In this document: positions 1-8,769 of the stretch, one piece after another
Layout of the letters: each line of letters starts with the position of its first letter
How positions within the stretch are numbered: the stretch's first letter is position 1
Source of the DNA: Zoogloea sp016790385
GTDB taxonomy: Bacteria > Pseudomonadota > Gammaproteobacteria > Burkholderiales > Rhodocyclaceae
Reading direction: 5' to 3' (one strand)
DNA: 64,000 bases
Assembly (NCBI RefSeq): GCF_041916735.1
Contig: NZ_JAYRYY010000001.1
Notes under the pieces: generated by a model
Database searches by the model: none
The model's input: only the letters and a program-made list of their open reading frames with translations
Told to the model about the DNA's origin: nothing
Made by a program: the position numbers and the translations under genes

Positions 1-2
1 TG

Positions 3-1505
3 CCAAAGGCCTTGCTGCGCGACGACGCGATCCTGTCTCACCCGGTGTTCAACACGCACCACACAGAACACGAGATGCTGCGCTATCTCAAGCGCCTTCA
101 GAACCGTGATCTGGCACTTGACCATTCGATGATCTCGCTGGGCTCATGCACCATGAAGCTCAACGCCACCAGTGAGATGATTCCGGTGACGTGGCCTGAA
201 TTTGCCGACATCCATCCCTTTGCCCCGGCCGACCAGACCGCCGGCTACCTCGAGATGATCGGAGGCCTTGCCGCCCAGCTCCGCGAGATCACCGGATTTG
301 ACGCGATTTGCATGCAGCCAAACTCCGGCGCCCAGGGCGAATACGCCGGGCTGGTGGCCATTCAGCGCTATCACGCCTCGCGGGGCGATCACCACCGCAA
401 GGTCTGCCTGATCCCCCGCTCCGCCCACGGCACCAACCCCGCCACCGCGCAGATGTGCGGCATGGACGTGGTGGCAGTGAACTGCGACGACAGCGGAAAC
501 GTCGATCTCACCGATCTGAAGGCAAAGGCGGCCCAGCACGCCGACAAACTCGCGGCGCTGATGATCACCTACCCGTCCACCCACGGTGTGTTCGAGGAGG
601 CCATCCGCGATATCTGCGCCACCGTGCATCAATACGGTGGCCAGGTGTACATGGACGGTGCCAACATGAACGCCCAGGTCGGACTCACCTCCCCCGCCAC
701 CATCGGCGCCGACGTGAGCCACATGAACCTCCACAAGACCTTCTGCATTCCCCACGGCGGTGGAGGGCCGGGCATGGGTCCGATCGGTCTTAAGGCCCAT
801 CTGGCACCGTTCATGGCAGACCATGTGGTGGTCGCCACCGGGCCGGAAGACCGCCCCAATGCCGGCCAGGGTGCCATCGCCGCAGCGCAGTTCGGCTCGG
901 CCAGCATCCTGCCGATTTCGTGGATGTACATCACCATGATGGGTGGTCATGGTCTCAAGCGCGCCTCTGAGGTCGCCATCCTCAACGCCAACTACGTGGC
1001 GAGCCAGCTCGCTGCGCACTACCCTGTGCTCTACACCGGCAGCCAGGGGCGTGTTGCCCATGAATGCATCCTCGACATCCGCCCGATCAAGGCCGCCACC
1101 GGCATCTCCGAGGTGGATATCGCCAAGCGCCTGATGGACTACGGTTTCCACGCCCCCACCATGTCCTTCCCGGTGGCCGGGACGATCATGGTGGAACCGA
1201 CGGAGTCCGAGGACAAGGGAGAGCTGGATCGCTTCATTGCCGCCATGGTGAGCATCCGCGAAGAAATCCGTGCCATCGAAGACGGCCGGTTCCCTGCCGA
1301 CAACAACCCTCTGAAGCACGCGCCCCATACCCAGGCGGACTTCCTCGGCGACTGGGACCGCCCCTATTCTCGCCAGGAGGCGGCGTTCCCCCTGGCCTGG
1401 GTAGCTGACAACAAGTTCTGGCCGAGCGTAAACCGCATTGATGACGTGTACGGCGACCGGAACCTGTTCTGCGCCTGCGTGCCGATGGACGAACTGGCTG
1501 GCTGA
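3..1505 (+). CDS. gcvP: Glycine dehydrogenase (decarboxylating), P-protein of the glycine cleavage system, 3' part
   Basis: The open frame enters from the left edge of the window with no credible start, so this is the C-terminal part (about 500 residues) of a protein normally about 950-960 residues long. P-protein decarboxylates glycine with PLP and passes the aminomethyl group to the lipoyl arm of GcvH. The family motif NLHKTFCIPHGGGGPGMGP is present, with the PLP-binding lysine encoded at 735-737. Other conserved blocks are LGSCTMKLNA, MQPNSGAQGEYAG and RSAHGTNPATA. The C-terminus is complete and ends at a TGA. gcvT and gcvH would be expected upstream, outside the window. The gene converges on the minus-strand protease across a hairpin at 1523-1549. 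Identification is very secure. Confidence 0.97.
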   Translation, partial: PKALLRDDAILSHPVFNTHHTEHEMLRYLKRLQNRDLALDHSMISLGSCTMKLNATSEMIPVTWPEFADIHPFAPADQTAGYLEMIGGLAAQLREITGFDAICMQPNSGAQGEYAGLVAIQRYHASRGDHHRKVCLIPRSAHGTNPATAQMCGMDVVAVNCDDSGNVDLTDLKAKAAQHADKLAALMITYPSTHGVFEEAIRDICATVHQYGGQVYMDGANMNAQVGLTSPATIGADVSHMNLHKTFCIPHGGGGPGMGPIGLKAHLAPFMADHVVVATGPEDRPNAGQGAIAAAQFGSASILPISWMYITMMGGHGLKRASEVAILNANYVASQLAAHYPVLYTGSQGRVAHECILDIRPIKAATGISEVDIAKRLMDYGFHAPTMSFPVAGTIMVEPTESEDKGELDRFIAAMVSIREEIRAIEDGRFPADNNPLKHAPHTQADFLGDWDRPYSRQEAAFPLAWVADNKFWPSVNRIDDVYGDRNLFCACVPMDELAG

Positions 1506-1522
1506 GATGTCCCGACCACGAC

Positions 1523-1549
1523 GCGGCCTTTCCCCTGCGGAGAGGCCGC
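1523..1549. terminator. GC-rich hairpin between convergent gcvP and protease gene
   Basis: An 11-bp stem (GCGGCCTTTCC paired with GGAGAGGCCGC, one G-U pair) closes a 5-base loop, 18 bases after the gcvP stop and just before the stop of the opposing protease gene. There is no U-tract on either strand, so this is a probable but not canonical intrinsic terminator. Confidence 0.45.
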
Positions 1550-1558
1550 ATTGACGGT

Positions 1559-2341
1559 TTATCGAGCCAGCAGCGCTTTCAGGTAAGAGATGGGAACGGC
1601 GTAGGAAATACCGGAGGGACTGGAGATGGCGTTTTCCTTCATACCCTTGATGAAGACCATATTGAGCACTCCCACGACCTCTCCACTGTTCAAGTCATAG
1701 AGTGGGCTGCCACTGTTCCCCGGATAGGCAACGATATCGAGCTGGAACACCATATAGCCCCCGAGCTTCAGGCGCCGGACTGCACCGGGATCCAGCTGGT
1801 TCGCCGAAGGCAGAGGCTGGCCGACCGGCGTCACTGCGGCGATGATGCCCCGATGGGTCACCGGAACGATCCCCATGCTCGCCCCGAGGGGAAATCCCGT
1901 CATGGCCACATCCTGACCATCACGGACCGCATCCGAATCGCCCAGCCGTACAGGCGTCATTGACGGCCCCGAGACCCACAGCACCGCCAGATCGTGATCC
2001 GGATCGCGCTCATCCCGCTCAACGGCGCGCACGCTCACCCGCCCGGAGCCCGGAAGCGCAATCACCAACCGCTCATCCGAACTGCGGCTGTTTGCCGTGG
2101 ACGCTATCACGTGCGCGTTGGTGGCCACCTGCCTGCCGTCGCCCACAACAAAGCCGGTACCCAGAAACTTGAATTGGGGACTGCGCGTGGGCATGAAGGT
2201 CCCCACCGCCACAACGGAAGGTTTGACCTGCGCCACCGTTCCGGGGAGATCGGCCAGCGCCGATGCCGGAAGAAGCATTGCAAGGCAAACGCCAAGAAAA
2301 CGACGCCGCAGGGTTCCCGCCCGGCCGGCGGTGGTGGTCAC
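1559..2341 (-). CDS. Secreted trypsin-like (S1 family) serine protease
   Basis: A 260-residue protein with a hydrophobic signal peptide (about residues 15-30, ending ALA) followed by a chymotrypsin-fold domain. The apparent catalytic triad is His77 (TNAHV), Asp117 (DHDLAVL) and Ser210 (GNSGSP). No PDZ domain follows, so it is a short HtrA-like or glutamyl-endopeptidase-like enzyme rather than DegP. It would act in the periplasm or outside the cell. The GTG start overlaps the stop of the upstream lytic transglycosylase (GTGA), so translation is probably coupled. Its substrate is unknown. Operon membership with a cell-wall enzyme and a sugar dehydrogenase suggests a role in envelope processing, which is inference. 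Confidence 0.85.
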   Translation of the reverse strand: MTTTAGRAGTLRRRFLGVCLAMLLPASALADLPGTVAQVKPSVVAVGTFMPTRSPQFKFLGTGFVVGDGRQVATNAHVIASTANSRSSDERLVIALPGSGRVSVRAVERDERDPDHDLAVLWVSGPSMTPVRLGDSDAVRDGQDVAMTGFPLGASMGIVPVTHRGIIAAVTPVGQPLPSANQLDPGAVRRLKLGGYMVFQLDIVAYPGNSGSPLYDLNSGEVVGVLNMVFIKGMKENAISSPSGISYAVPISYLKALLAR

Positions 2342-3282
2342 TGCCCCGCCGCCTTGAGAGCCTGCAAGGCTGGCGACGCAGCCACCACGCGGGCATCAAA
2401 GGGGTGATCGTGGCGCTGGAAGAAAGCGAGAATACGCCGCACGTAATTCTGGGTTTCCTTGTACGGCGGTACGCCCCGATAGCGGTCCACTGCGCCCTCC
2501 CCCGCGTTGTAACCCGCCACCGCCAGCGCAACATTGCCCTGATAGTAGGCAAGCAACCAGCGCAGATAGGCCAGACCGCCCTTGATATTTTGAACCGGAT
2601 CGTAGCTGTCCTTGACGTTGAACCGACTCGCAGTTTCGGGAATCAGCTGCATCACCCCCATGGCGCTCTTCGGAGAGGTCGCATTGGGGTCGAAGTTGGA
2701 CTCGGTGGTCGCAATGGCAAGTGCCAGCCTGGGCTCGATGGAAAAGCGGGGCGCCAGGGTGGTGATCAACTCGACCACCTTCTTCTTCTGCTCGGGCAGG
2801 GAAGCGAGATACTTGCGGGTATCCCAGCTATCCCTCGCTGCAAAGCCACGATCGAGCGCGCGGGGCAGCAGGCAGTCGGGCACATCTCCGGTGTAATCGC
2901 CTACGAGACGACGCGCCTTCTCTGCGCCAACGTGCCCTTTGGTCAGCGCCATTTCAAAAAGTGTTGCCGCGTAAGCATCGTTGCGGTCGACACCGCGGCC
3001 ATTGGCGTACATCCAGCCGAGGCTGTACATCGCTTCCGCGCTACCCGCGCGGGCCGCCTCGCAGTAGAGGTCGGCTGCACGCGCCGGATCACGGGGCACT
3101 CCCTCACCGTGCTCAAGGGCAACGGCCTGCTCGACAAGCTCGTGCAGTTCACCGGTATGCCCATCCGGGACCCCCGCGATGGCCGACCCCGCCGCCAGGG
3201 TGCCCCCTGCCAGCAGGACAGTCCGGAGACTCCGGGCGGACAGGCAGGCGGCCACCCGGAGCATGGGCGTCACAGCCGCCAT
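2338..3282 (-). CDS. Lytic transglycosylase with Sel1-like repeats (SLT domain)
   Basis: A 314-residue protein. An N-terminal hydrophobic signal segment (about residues 20-37) precedes two Sel1/TPR-like repeats (about 50-125) and a C-terminal SLT domain (about 175-295). The SLT signature is clear: catalytic Glu194 in TTESNF, then SPKSAMGVMQLIPETA and the AGYNAGEGAV block. It cleaves the MurNAc-GlcNAc bond of peptidoglycan to form anhydro ends. The ATG at 3282 has a GGAG Shine-Dalgarno sequence 7 bases upstream and lies inside the end of the dehydrogenase gene (13-bp overlap). An alternative ATG is at 3264. The 3' end overlaps the protease start, making a three-gene coupled unit. Local wall cutting during polymer export is a plausible role. 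Confidence 0.88.
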   Translation of the reverse strand: MAAVTPMLRVAACLSARSLRTVLLAGGTLAAGSAIAGVPDGHTGELHELVEQAVALEHGEGVPRDPARAADLYCEAARAGSAEAMYSLGWMYANGRGVDRNDAYAATLFEMALTKGHVGAEKARRLVGDYTGDVPDCLLPRALDRGFAARDSWDTRKYLASLPEQKKKVVELITTLAPRFSIEPRLALAIATTESNFDPNATSPKSAMGVMQLIPETASRFNVKDSYDPVQNIKGGLAYLRWLLAYYQGNVALAVAGYNAGEGAVDRYRGVPPYKETQNYVRRILAFFQRHDHPFDARVVAASPALQALKAAGQ

Positions 3283-4550
3283 ACCTTTGCTCCAGCGGCT
3301 TCAAGGGCCGCCGGGTCGTAGAAACTCTTCACATCCGTGAAGACACCGTTGGGCACCAGCTTTTCGCAAAGCTGGCCGACGCCCATCTCGGCGTACTCAT
3401 GGTGGGCCACAGCAGCCACGATGGCGCAAGCGCGCGGCAGCTCGTTCCACGCAGTCAGGCTCACCCCGTACTCGTGCTGAGCCTCGGCGGACTCGGCAAC
3501 CGGGTCATGCACCACAACATTGCAGCCGAAACTCTGCAGTTCGCGGATCACGTCGATGACCTTGCTGTTACGCAGGTCCGGGCAGTTTTCCTTGAACGTG
3601 AGGCCGAGAACGATCACGTCGGCACCCTTGATGTTATGGCCCGCGCTGATCATTTCCTTGACGGTCTGCTCGGCCACGTACTTGCCCATGCTGTCATTGA
3701 TGCGACGGCCGGCCAGAATGACTTGAGGGTGATAGCCCAGCATGTCGGCCTTGTGGGTCAGATAGTAGGGGTCCACACCAATGCAGTGGCCGCCCACCAG
3801 ACCCGGTCGGAAGGGCAGAAAATTCCACTTGGTGCCAGCCGCCTTCAGGACTTCCAGGGTGTCGATGCCGATCTTATGGAAGATCACGGACAATTCGTTC
3901 ATCAGAGCGATGTTGAGGTCGCGCTGGGTGTTTTCAATGACCTTGGCGGCCTCAGCCACCTTGATCGAGCTCGCCGGATAGACGCCGGCGGTGATCACCG
4001 CTCCGTAAACCTCCTCGACCGTCTTCAGCGTTTCCGGAGTATCACCGGACACCACCTTCATGATCTTGGTGACCGTCCGCTCCTTGTCGCCCGGATTGAT
4101 CCGCTCGGGCGAGTAGCCGACGTTGAAATCCTGCTTCCACTTCATGCCCGAGAACTTCTCGAGAATCGGGATGCACACCTCCTCGGTTGCGCCCGGGTAC
4201 ACGGTGGACTCATACACCACGATGGCGCCACGCTTCATGTGCTTGCCAACGCTTTCGGAGGACTTCACCAGGGGGGTGAAATCCGGCTGGTGGGCATCGT
4301 CCACCGGGGTCGGCACGGCCACGATGATGAAGTCGGCTTCGCCGATGATCGTCGGATCGGTGCTACAGGTCAGGTGAGTGGCGGCCTTCAGATCTTCGGT
4401 GCTGACCTCACCGGTGGGATCGACAAAACGGCCGTAAGCCGCAACCTTTTCAGCAGACAGATCGAAACCAACGGTCTTCATCTTCTTGCCGAACTCGACA
4501 GCAAGGGGCAGGCCAACGTAGCCAAGGCCGATAACTGCAATGGTGCTCAT
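3270..4550 (-). CDS. UDP-N-acetylhexosamine 6-dehydrogenase, TviB/VipA type nucleotide-sugar dehydrogenase
   Basis: A 426-residue UDP-glucose/GDP-mannose dehydrogenase family enzyme. The N-terminal Rossmann motif is VIGLGYVGLPLA, the central linker helix region follows, and the catalytic cysteine lies in GGHCIGVDPYYL. Family members oxidise UDP-GlcNAc or UDP-GalNAc to the uronic acid for capsule or exopolysaccharide repeats. The length matches TviB/WbpA (about 425). I chose the ATG at 4550 (MSTIAVIG) because an AGGA element precedes it; an in-frame TTG at 4559 would add three residues. It lies just downstream of prsT and close to the sugar transferase, which suits the exopolysaccharide locus. 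The exact hexosamine substrate cannot be read from the sequence. Confidence 0.93.
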   Translation of the reverse strand: MSTIAVIGLGYVGLPLAVEFGKKMKTVGFDLSAEKVAAYGRFVDPTGEVSTEDLKAATHLTCSTDPTIIGEADFIIVAVPTPVDDAHQPDFTPLVKSSESVGKHMKRGAIVVYESTVYPGATEEVCIPILEKFSGMKWKQDFNVGYSPERINPGDKERTVTKIMKVVSGDTPETLKTVEEVYGAVITAGVYPASSIKVAEAAKVIENTQRDLNIALMNELSVIFHKIGIDTLEVLKAAGTKWNFLPFRPGLVGGHCIGVDPYYLTHKADMLGYHPQVILAGRRINDSMGKYVAEQTVKEMISAGHNIKGADVIVLGLTFKENCPDLRNSKVIDVIRELQSFGCNVVVHDPVAESAEAQHEYGVSLTAWNELPRACAIVAAVAHHEYAEMGVGQLCEKLVPNGVFTDVKSFYDPAALEAAGAKVWRL

Positions 4551-4593
4551 GGGGGTCAATCCTGAAAAGAGTCCAAGTTAGAAATGGATAGCA

Positions 4594-7383
4594 TCAAAGT
4601 GAGGCGCGGAGTTTGTCGATTTCGTTGCGGATCGGCGCCTTCTCCGGCGCATTCTTGAGCGCTTCGTCCAACTCCTTGCGGGCTCCGTCCTTGTCGCCGT
4701 TCGCTGCCAGCGCCTTGGCCAGACTGAGGCGAAGCTGCGGGAGTTTGGGACCAAGGCTGACCGCCTTGCGGAGGTTCTCCAGACCCTTCGCCTTCTCTCC
4801 GTTTTCGATCTGCAGCATGCCCAGGGTGTCGAGCACCACCGGACTGTTGGGTGCCAGGGCGACCGCCTGCTGGGCGATGCCAACCGCGCTCTTGTCGTTG
4901 AGCTTGCCCAGGGCCCAGGCCAGGTTGTTCAGCACCATCGGATTCTTCGGTGCGATCTCCTGCATCTGGCGATACTGCTGGACTGCCTGATCGTACTTCT
5001 GCTCGGCAAGGCTGCGCTCGGCGAGGTAAGTTCGGACCGTGAGATCCTTGGGGTTCGCCTTAATCCAGTCGGCTGCCAACCTGGCTGCATCTTGCGGCTG
5101 ATTGGCGGCGAGATGGGCGTTGTGCAGGCGCAGGACCGACGCCGCGCTCTTCTCCCGCTTGTAGGCCTCTTCGTAGAGCTTGACAGCCTCCGCACGCTTA
5201 CCGACGGAGAGCAGGCTTTCCGCTTCAAGAATGTAGCCTATCGCCGAATCCTTGCGCTGGCGCTGCACATCCTTCGCAATGGCAATTGCCGCGTCACCAC
5301 GCTTGTTGTTCAGGAGAATCGCCACCAGACGCTGCTGAGCTTCGAGGGAGTCTGGCTTGACCGCAAGCGCCTTGCGGAGATTCTGCTCCGCCCCGGCGAT
5401 ATCCTTGCTGCCCACCATCAGATCCGCCATGGCGATCAACGGAACCGGGGAGCCGGGAACACGGGCAGCGAGCTTTCCGTAGGTGGCAAGCGCCTGTTGT
5501 ATTTCACCCGCAGCGACCTGGGAGCGGCCAAGGAGATCGAGAACGGCAGGTTCATCCGGCGCGGTGACCGCGGCCTCCTGAGAAAGCGCGAGGGCACGCT
5601 TGGCATCGCCGGCCTGGACGAGCAGACGCACCAGAGCCAGACGTACCGGCAGCGAGGCAGGACTTGCCGTCAAGCCCTTTTCAAGCACAGCCTGCACATC
5701 CTTGGCCTGGGCTCCCGTCATCGCCATGAACTCGGCGTACTGAAGATAAGCCTGGGCATGGCCCGGGTTCTTGGATAGGAAACTTTCGTAGCGTTTGCGG
5801 GCCACGTCGAGCTGCTTGTCCTGGATGTCCAGACGGGCCAGATTGCTCAGCGCAGGCAGGAAGTCCGGCTTCAGCTCCAGGGCCTTGTCAAAGGCCTTGC
5901 GCGCACCGGCGTTGTCCTTGAGTACGAGAAGCACGCCACCTTTCATGTTGTGGGTGACAGGATCGTTGGGCTTCTTCTTCTCGAGGGTCTGAACGGCGCT
6001 CATTGCCTTGGCGGTCTCATTTCGCCGGAGGTGGGCCATGATCAGGGTCACGTCGGCCTGGATGCTCTCCGAATCCAGGGCGGAGGCAGCCTCGAGATCC
6101 TGGAATGCTCGATCCGTTTCTCCGCCGGCGAGTCGCGACACACCGAGGCGGGTGCGATATTGGGCGTTGTTGGGATCGGCTTTGGCGGCTCGGGAAAAAT
6201 ACTCTTCAGAGCGGGTGAAATCCCCGTTCATGGCAAACACCTGGCCCGCCAGATTGAGAACCGCGACGTCCTCGGAATTGTCCTTGATCAACGGCTGAAG
6301 CAAGTCAAGGGCCTTGCCCGGCTCACGCAGCCCCAGTAAGGCCGACACCAGCAGACGCCGCGCGTAGAGATGGCCCGGCACCTTGTCGAGCACCTTGGTC
6401 AGGTTTTCCTGGGCCTGGGAATAATCACCCCGCTGCAACTGTAGTGAAGAGGCCAGCAGCAAGGCAGGCACGTATTCGGGGGCGACACGCAGCACCTGCT
6501 GGATGCCTTCATAAGCCTCCTTGTTCTTGCCGTTCTTCACGTCAAGAAAGGCCTGCATGTAGATCGCCAGCGGATGGTTGCCGACAGCCTTCCGCAGGGC
6601 GCCAACCTTGGCCTGCGCAGCCTCGAGCTTGTTGGCACGGATCAATAGCGAGATCACGCTCTGGTAGGCGGAAATCTCGGTAGGCTTTGCGTCAATCACC
6701 GCCTCATAAGCCGTGATGGCTTCGTCGGTCCGGTTCTTGGCAAGCAGCAGATCGCCGCGCAGGCTATGGGCTTCAGGCAGCTTGGGCGCATCCTTCAAAA
6801 TAGCGTCCACGTCCACCATGGCACCATCCAGGTCCCGGTCAAGGGCTCGCATGCGGGCAAGCCCGACCCGTGCCAGCGGAAAACCGGGCGATGCTTTCAC
6901 CGCCGCATTGAACTCATCCTGGGCGGGGATACGCTTGCCCTGCTGAAGCAGGGCGAACCCCTTGGAGGTCATCAACGACGCCTTGGCTTCCGGCTGGCTC
7001 AACTCCTTGCCACCCAATTCGGTGATGAGGCGTTGCCCCTGACCACCCGCAAGCATTGCCCGGGCAAGGAGGGGAACCACCTCATCGGCGGAAAAACCCA
7101 TGTCAAGCGCTCGGGAAAGTTCCTTTTCCGCACCCGCATAGTCACCCTGATCGTAATTCACCTTCCCCAGAAGAAAACGAGCCTCGGCAAGACTCGGATT
7201 CTTCTGAAGAGCGTTCTTCAACTGAATCGAAGCCGCATTCCGATCATTCTTCGCGATGTACTCCTTGGCCGACGCCACCATGGTCTCCGGACTGTCTCCG
7301 CAGGCCGCGAGCAGGAGTACACAAAGGGCGCTGACGGCGGTGTTCCGCACTCGGTTCTGTTTGGTCTTGGAGCGCATCTGCAT
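4594..7383 (-). CDS. prsT: XrtA/PEP-CTERM system TPR-repeat lipoprotein PrsT
   Basis: A protein of about 929 residues with an N-terminal lipobox (LLLAACGD) and then almost continuous TPR repeats to the C-terminus, the architecture and length of PrsT from exosortase-A systems. The lipid-anchored TPR solenoid probably acts as an outer-membrane or periplasmic scaffold for polysaccharide or PEP-CTERM export. The start at 7383 is preceded by AAGGA. A GTG at 7398 overlapping the prsR stop and an ATG at 7377 are alternatives. It follows prsK and prsR in one orientation with touching ends, which matches the known prsK-prsR-prsT grouping. The name rests on family architecture and neighbours, not on an alignment. 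Confidence 0.92.
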   Translation of the reverse strand: MQMRSKTKQNRVRNTAVSALCVLLLAACGDSPETMVASAKEYIAKNDRNAASIQLKNALQKNPSLAEARFLLGKVNYDQGDYAGAEKELSRALDMGFSADEVVPLLARAMLAGGQGQRLITELGGKELSQPEAKASLMTSKGFALLQQGKRIPAQDEFNAAVKASPGFPLARVGLARMRALDRDLDGAMVDVDAILKDAPKLPEAHSLRGDLLLAKNRTDEAITAYEAVIDAKPTEISAYQSVISLLIRANKLEAAQAKVGALRKAVGNHPLAIYMQAFLDVKNGKNKEAYEGIQQVLRVAPEYVPALLLASSLQLQRGDYSQAQENLTKVLDKVPGHLYARRLLVSALLGLREPGKALDLLQPLIKDNSEDVAVLNLAGQVFAMNGDFTRSEEYFSRAAKADPNNAQYRTRLGVSRLAGGETDRAFQDLEAASALDSESIQADVTLIMAHLRRNETAKAMSAVQTLEKKKPNDPVTHNMKGGVLLVLKDNAGARKAFDKALELKPDFLPALSNLARLDIQDKQLDVARKRYESFLSKNPGHAQAYLQYAEFMAMTGAQAKDVQAVLEKGLTASPASLPVRLALVRLLVQAGDAKRALALSQEAAVTAPDEPAVLDLLGRSQVAAGEIQQALATYGKLAARVPGSPVPLIAMADLMVGSKDIAGAEQNLRKALAVKPDSLEAQQRLVAILLNNKRGDAAIAIAKDVQRQRKDSAIGYILEAESLLSVGKRAEAVKLYEEAYKREKSAASVLRLHNAHLAANQPQDAARLAADWIKANPKDLTVRTYLAERSLAEQKYDQAVQQYRQMQEIAPKNPMVLNNLAWALGKLNDKSAVGIAQQAVALAPNSPVVLDTLGMLQIENGEKAKGLENLRKAVSLGPKLPQLRLSLAKALAANGDKDGARKELDEALKNAPEKAPIRNEIDKLRASL

Positions 7384-7394
7384 GGATCCTTGAA

Positions 7395-8765
7395 TCACGT
7401 TGAGATTTCTTTCTTGAGTCCGAAGCGGTTCATCAAATCGTAAAGCGTGGGGCGACTGATCCCCAGCACCTCGGCTGCACGGGCGACATTGCCATTGACC
7501 CGGGCCATCACCCGGACCACCGCACGCCGCTCGGCCTCCTCGCGCACCTCGCGCAGATTGAGTGCCTGGAGCCCCTCGTCATTGTCGTCCTGGCCCAGGC
7601 CGATGTCGTCGGCGGTGATGCAGTTGCCGTCGGCCATGATCACCGCGCGCTTGATCGCGTTTTCCAGCTCACGGATGTTGCCCGGCCATCGGTGCAATTC
7701 GATGCTCTGCACCGCGTCATCGGTGAGGGACATGGAGCCCCGTCCGTGGTCATTGGCAAAACGCTGCACAAAGGCATGGGCCAGCAACACGGCGTCACCG
7801 TCCCGATCACGCAGCGCCGGGATATCGACCACGATCTCGGCCAGCCGATAGTACAGGTCCTCCCGGAAACGCCCTGCCTGGATCAAGCCTTTGACGTCCT
7901 GGTGGGTGGCACAGACAATGCGCACATCAACCGGGATCTCCTCCCGCCCGCCGATGCGCTCGATCACCCGCTCCTGAAGGAAGCGCAACAGCTTGGCCTG
8001 AAGAGGCATGGGCAGATCCCCGATTTCGTCGAGGAACAATGTGCCTTTGTTGGCGACCTCTATCTTGCCCAAGGTCTGCTTGACAGCCCCGGTGAACGCT
8101 CCCTTTTCATAGCCGAACAGTTCGCTCTCGAGGAGGTTCTCGGGAATTGCCGCGCAATTGATCGCAACGAAACGTTCGTTTCGGCGTGGCGACAGTTCGT
8201 GCAGCCCCCTGGCCAGCACTTCCTTGCCCGTACCACTCTCGCCCAGAAGCATCACGGTCACATTGGCGGAAGCGACCCGCTCAATCAGCCGACAAAGCTT
8301 GAGCATCCCAGCGTCCCGCGTGATGACGCCGGACAGGGCGCTGCCTTGCTGGATTTTGAGACGACGGTTGTCCTGCTGAAGATCGTAGAGGCGCAGCGCC
8401 CGATCCAGGGTCAGGGACAGAAGTTCCGGCTCGAAGGGCTTGGCAAAGAAGTCATAGGCTCCCATGCCCACCGCGCGAACGGCGTTTTCACGGTCGTGTT
8501 GCCCGGTCAGGACAACCACCTTGGTGTCCGGCGCCAAAGCCAGGATCTCGCCGAGAAGACGGAAACCTTCCGTCACGTCATCGGGAAACGGCGGAAGCCC
8601 CAGATCCATGGTGACCACGGCCGGCTCATGCCGCCGCAACTGGGCTATGGCCTCATCCCGATTGTTCGCAACCACCGTTTCGTACTGGTCAAAGGCCCAG
8701 CGCATCTGCTTTTGCAGTGCGGGATCGTCCTCGACGATCAGCAATGTCCTGCGTTTCTCGCTCAT
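7395..8765 (-). CDS. prsR: Sigma-54-dependent response regulator PrsR (PEP-CTERM system)
   Basis: A 456-residue NtrC-type activator. It has a receiver domain (about 1-125, phospho-acceptor Asp54 in VVTMD), an AAA+ sigma-54 interaction domain (Walker A GESGTGKE, GAFTGA loop, Walker B LFLDEIGDLP) and a C-terminal Fis-type helix-turn-helix (NVARAAEVLGISRPTLYDL). PrsR is the regulator partner of PrsK and activates RpoN-dependent genes for PEP-CTERM proteins. The ATG at 8765 begins MSEKRRTLLIVEDD, the usual PrsR start, and sits 4 bases after the prsK stop. The open frame continues to 8816 but would then overlap prsK. The product should recognise sigma-54 promoters of PEP-CTERM genes outside this window. 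Confidence 0.95.
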   Translation of the reverse strand: MSEKRRTLLIVEDDPALQKQMRWAFDQYETVVANNRDEAIAQLRRHEPAVVTMDLGLPPFPDDVTEGFRLLGEILALAPDTKVVVLTGQHDRENAVRAVGMGAYDFFAKPFEPELLSLTLDRALRLYDLQQDNRRLKIQQGSALSGVITRDAGMLKLCRLIERVASANVTVMLLGESGTGKEVLARGLHELSPRRNERFVAINCAAIPENLLESELFGYEKGAFTGAVKQTLGKIEVANKGTLFLDEIGDLPMPLQAKLLRFLQERVIERIGGREEIPVDVRIVCATHQDVKGLIQAGRFREDLYYRLAEIVVDIPALRDRDGDAVLLAHAFVQRFANDHGRGSMSLTDDAVQSIELHRWPGNIRELENAIKRAVIMADGNCITADDIGLGQDDNDEGLQALNLREVREEAERRAVVRVMARVNGNVARAAEVLGISRPTLYDLMNRFGLKKEIST

Positions 8766-8769
8766 ATTC

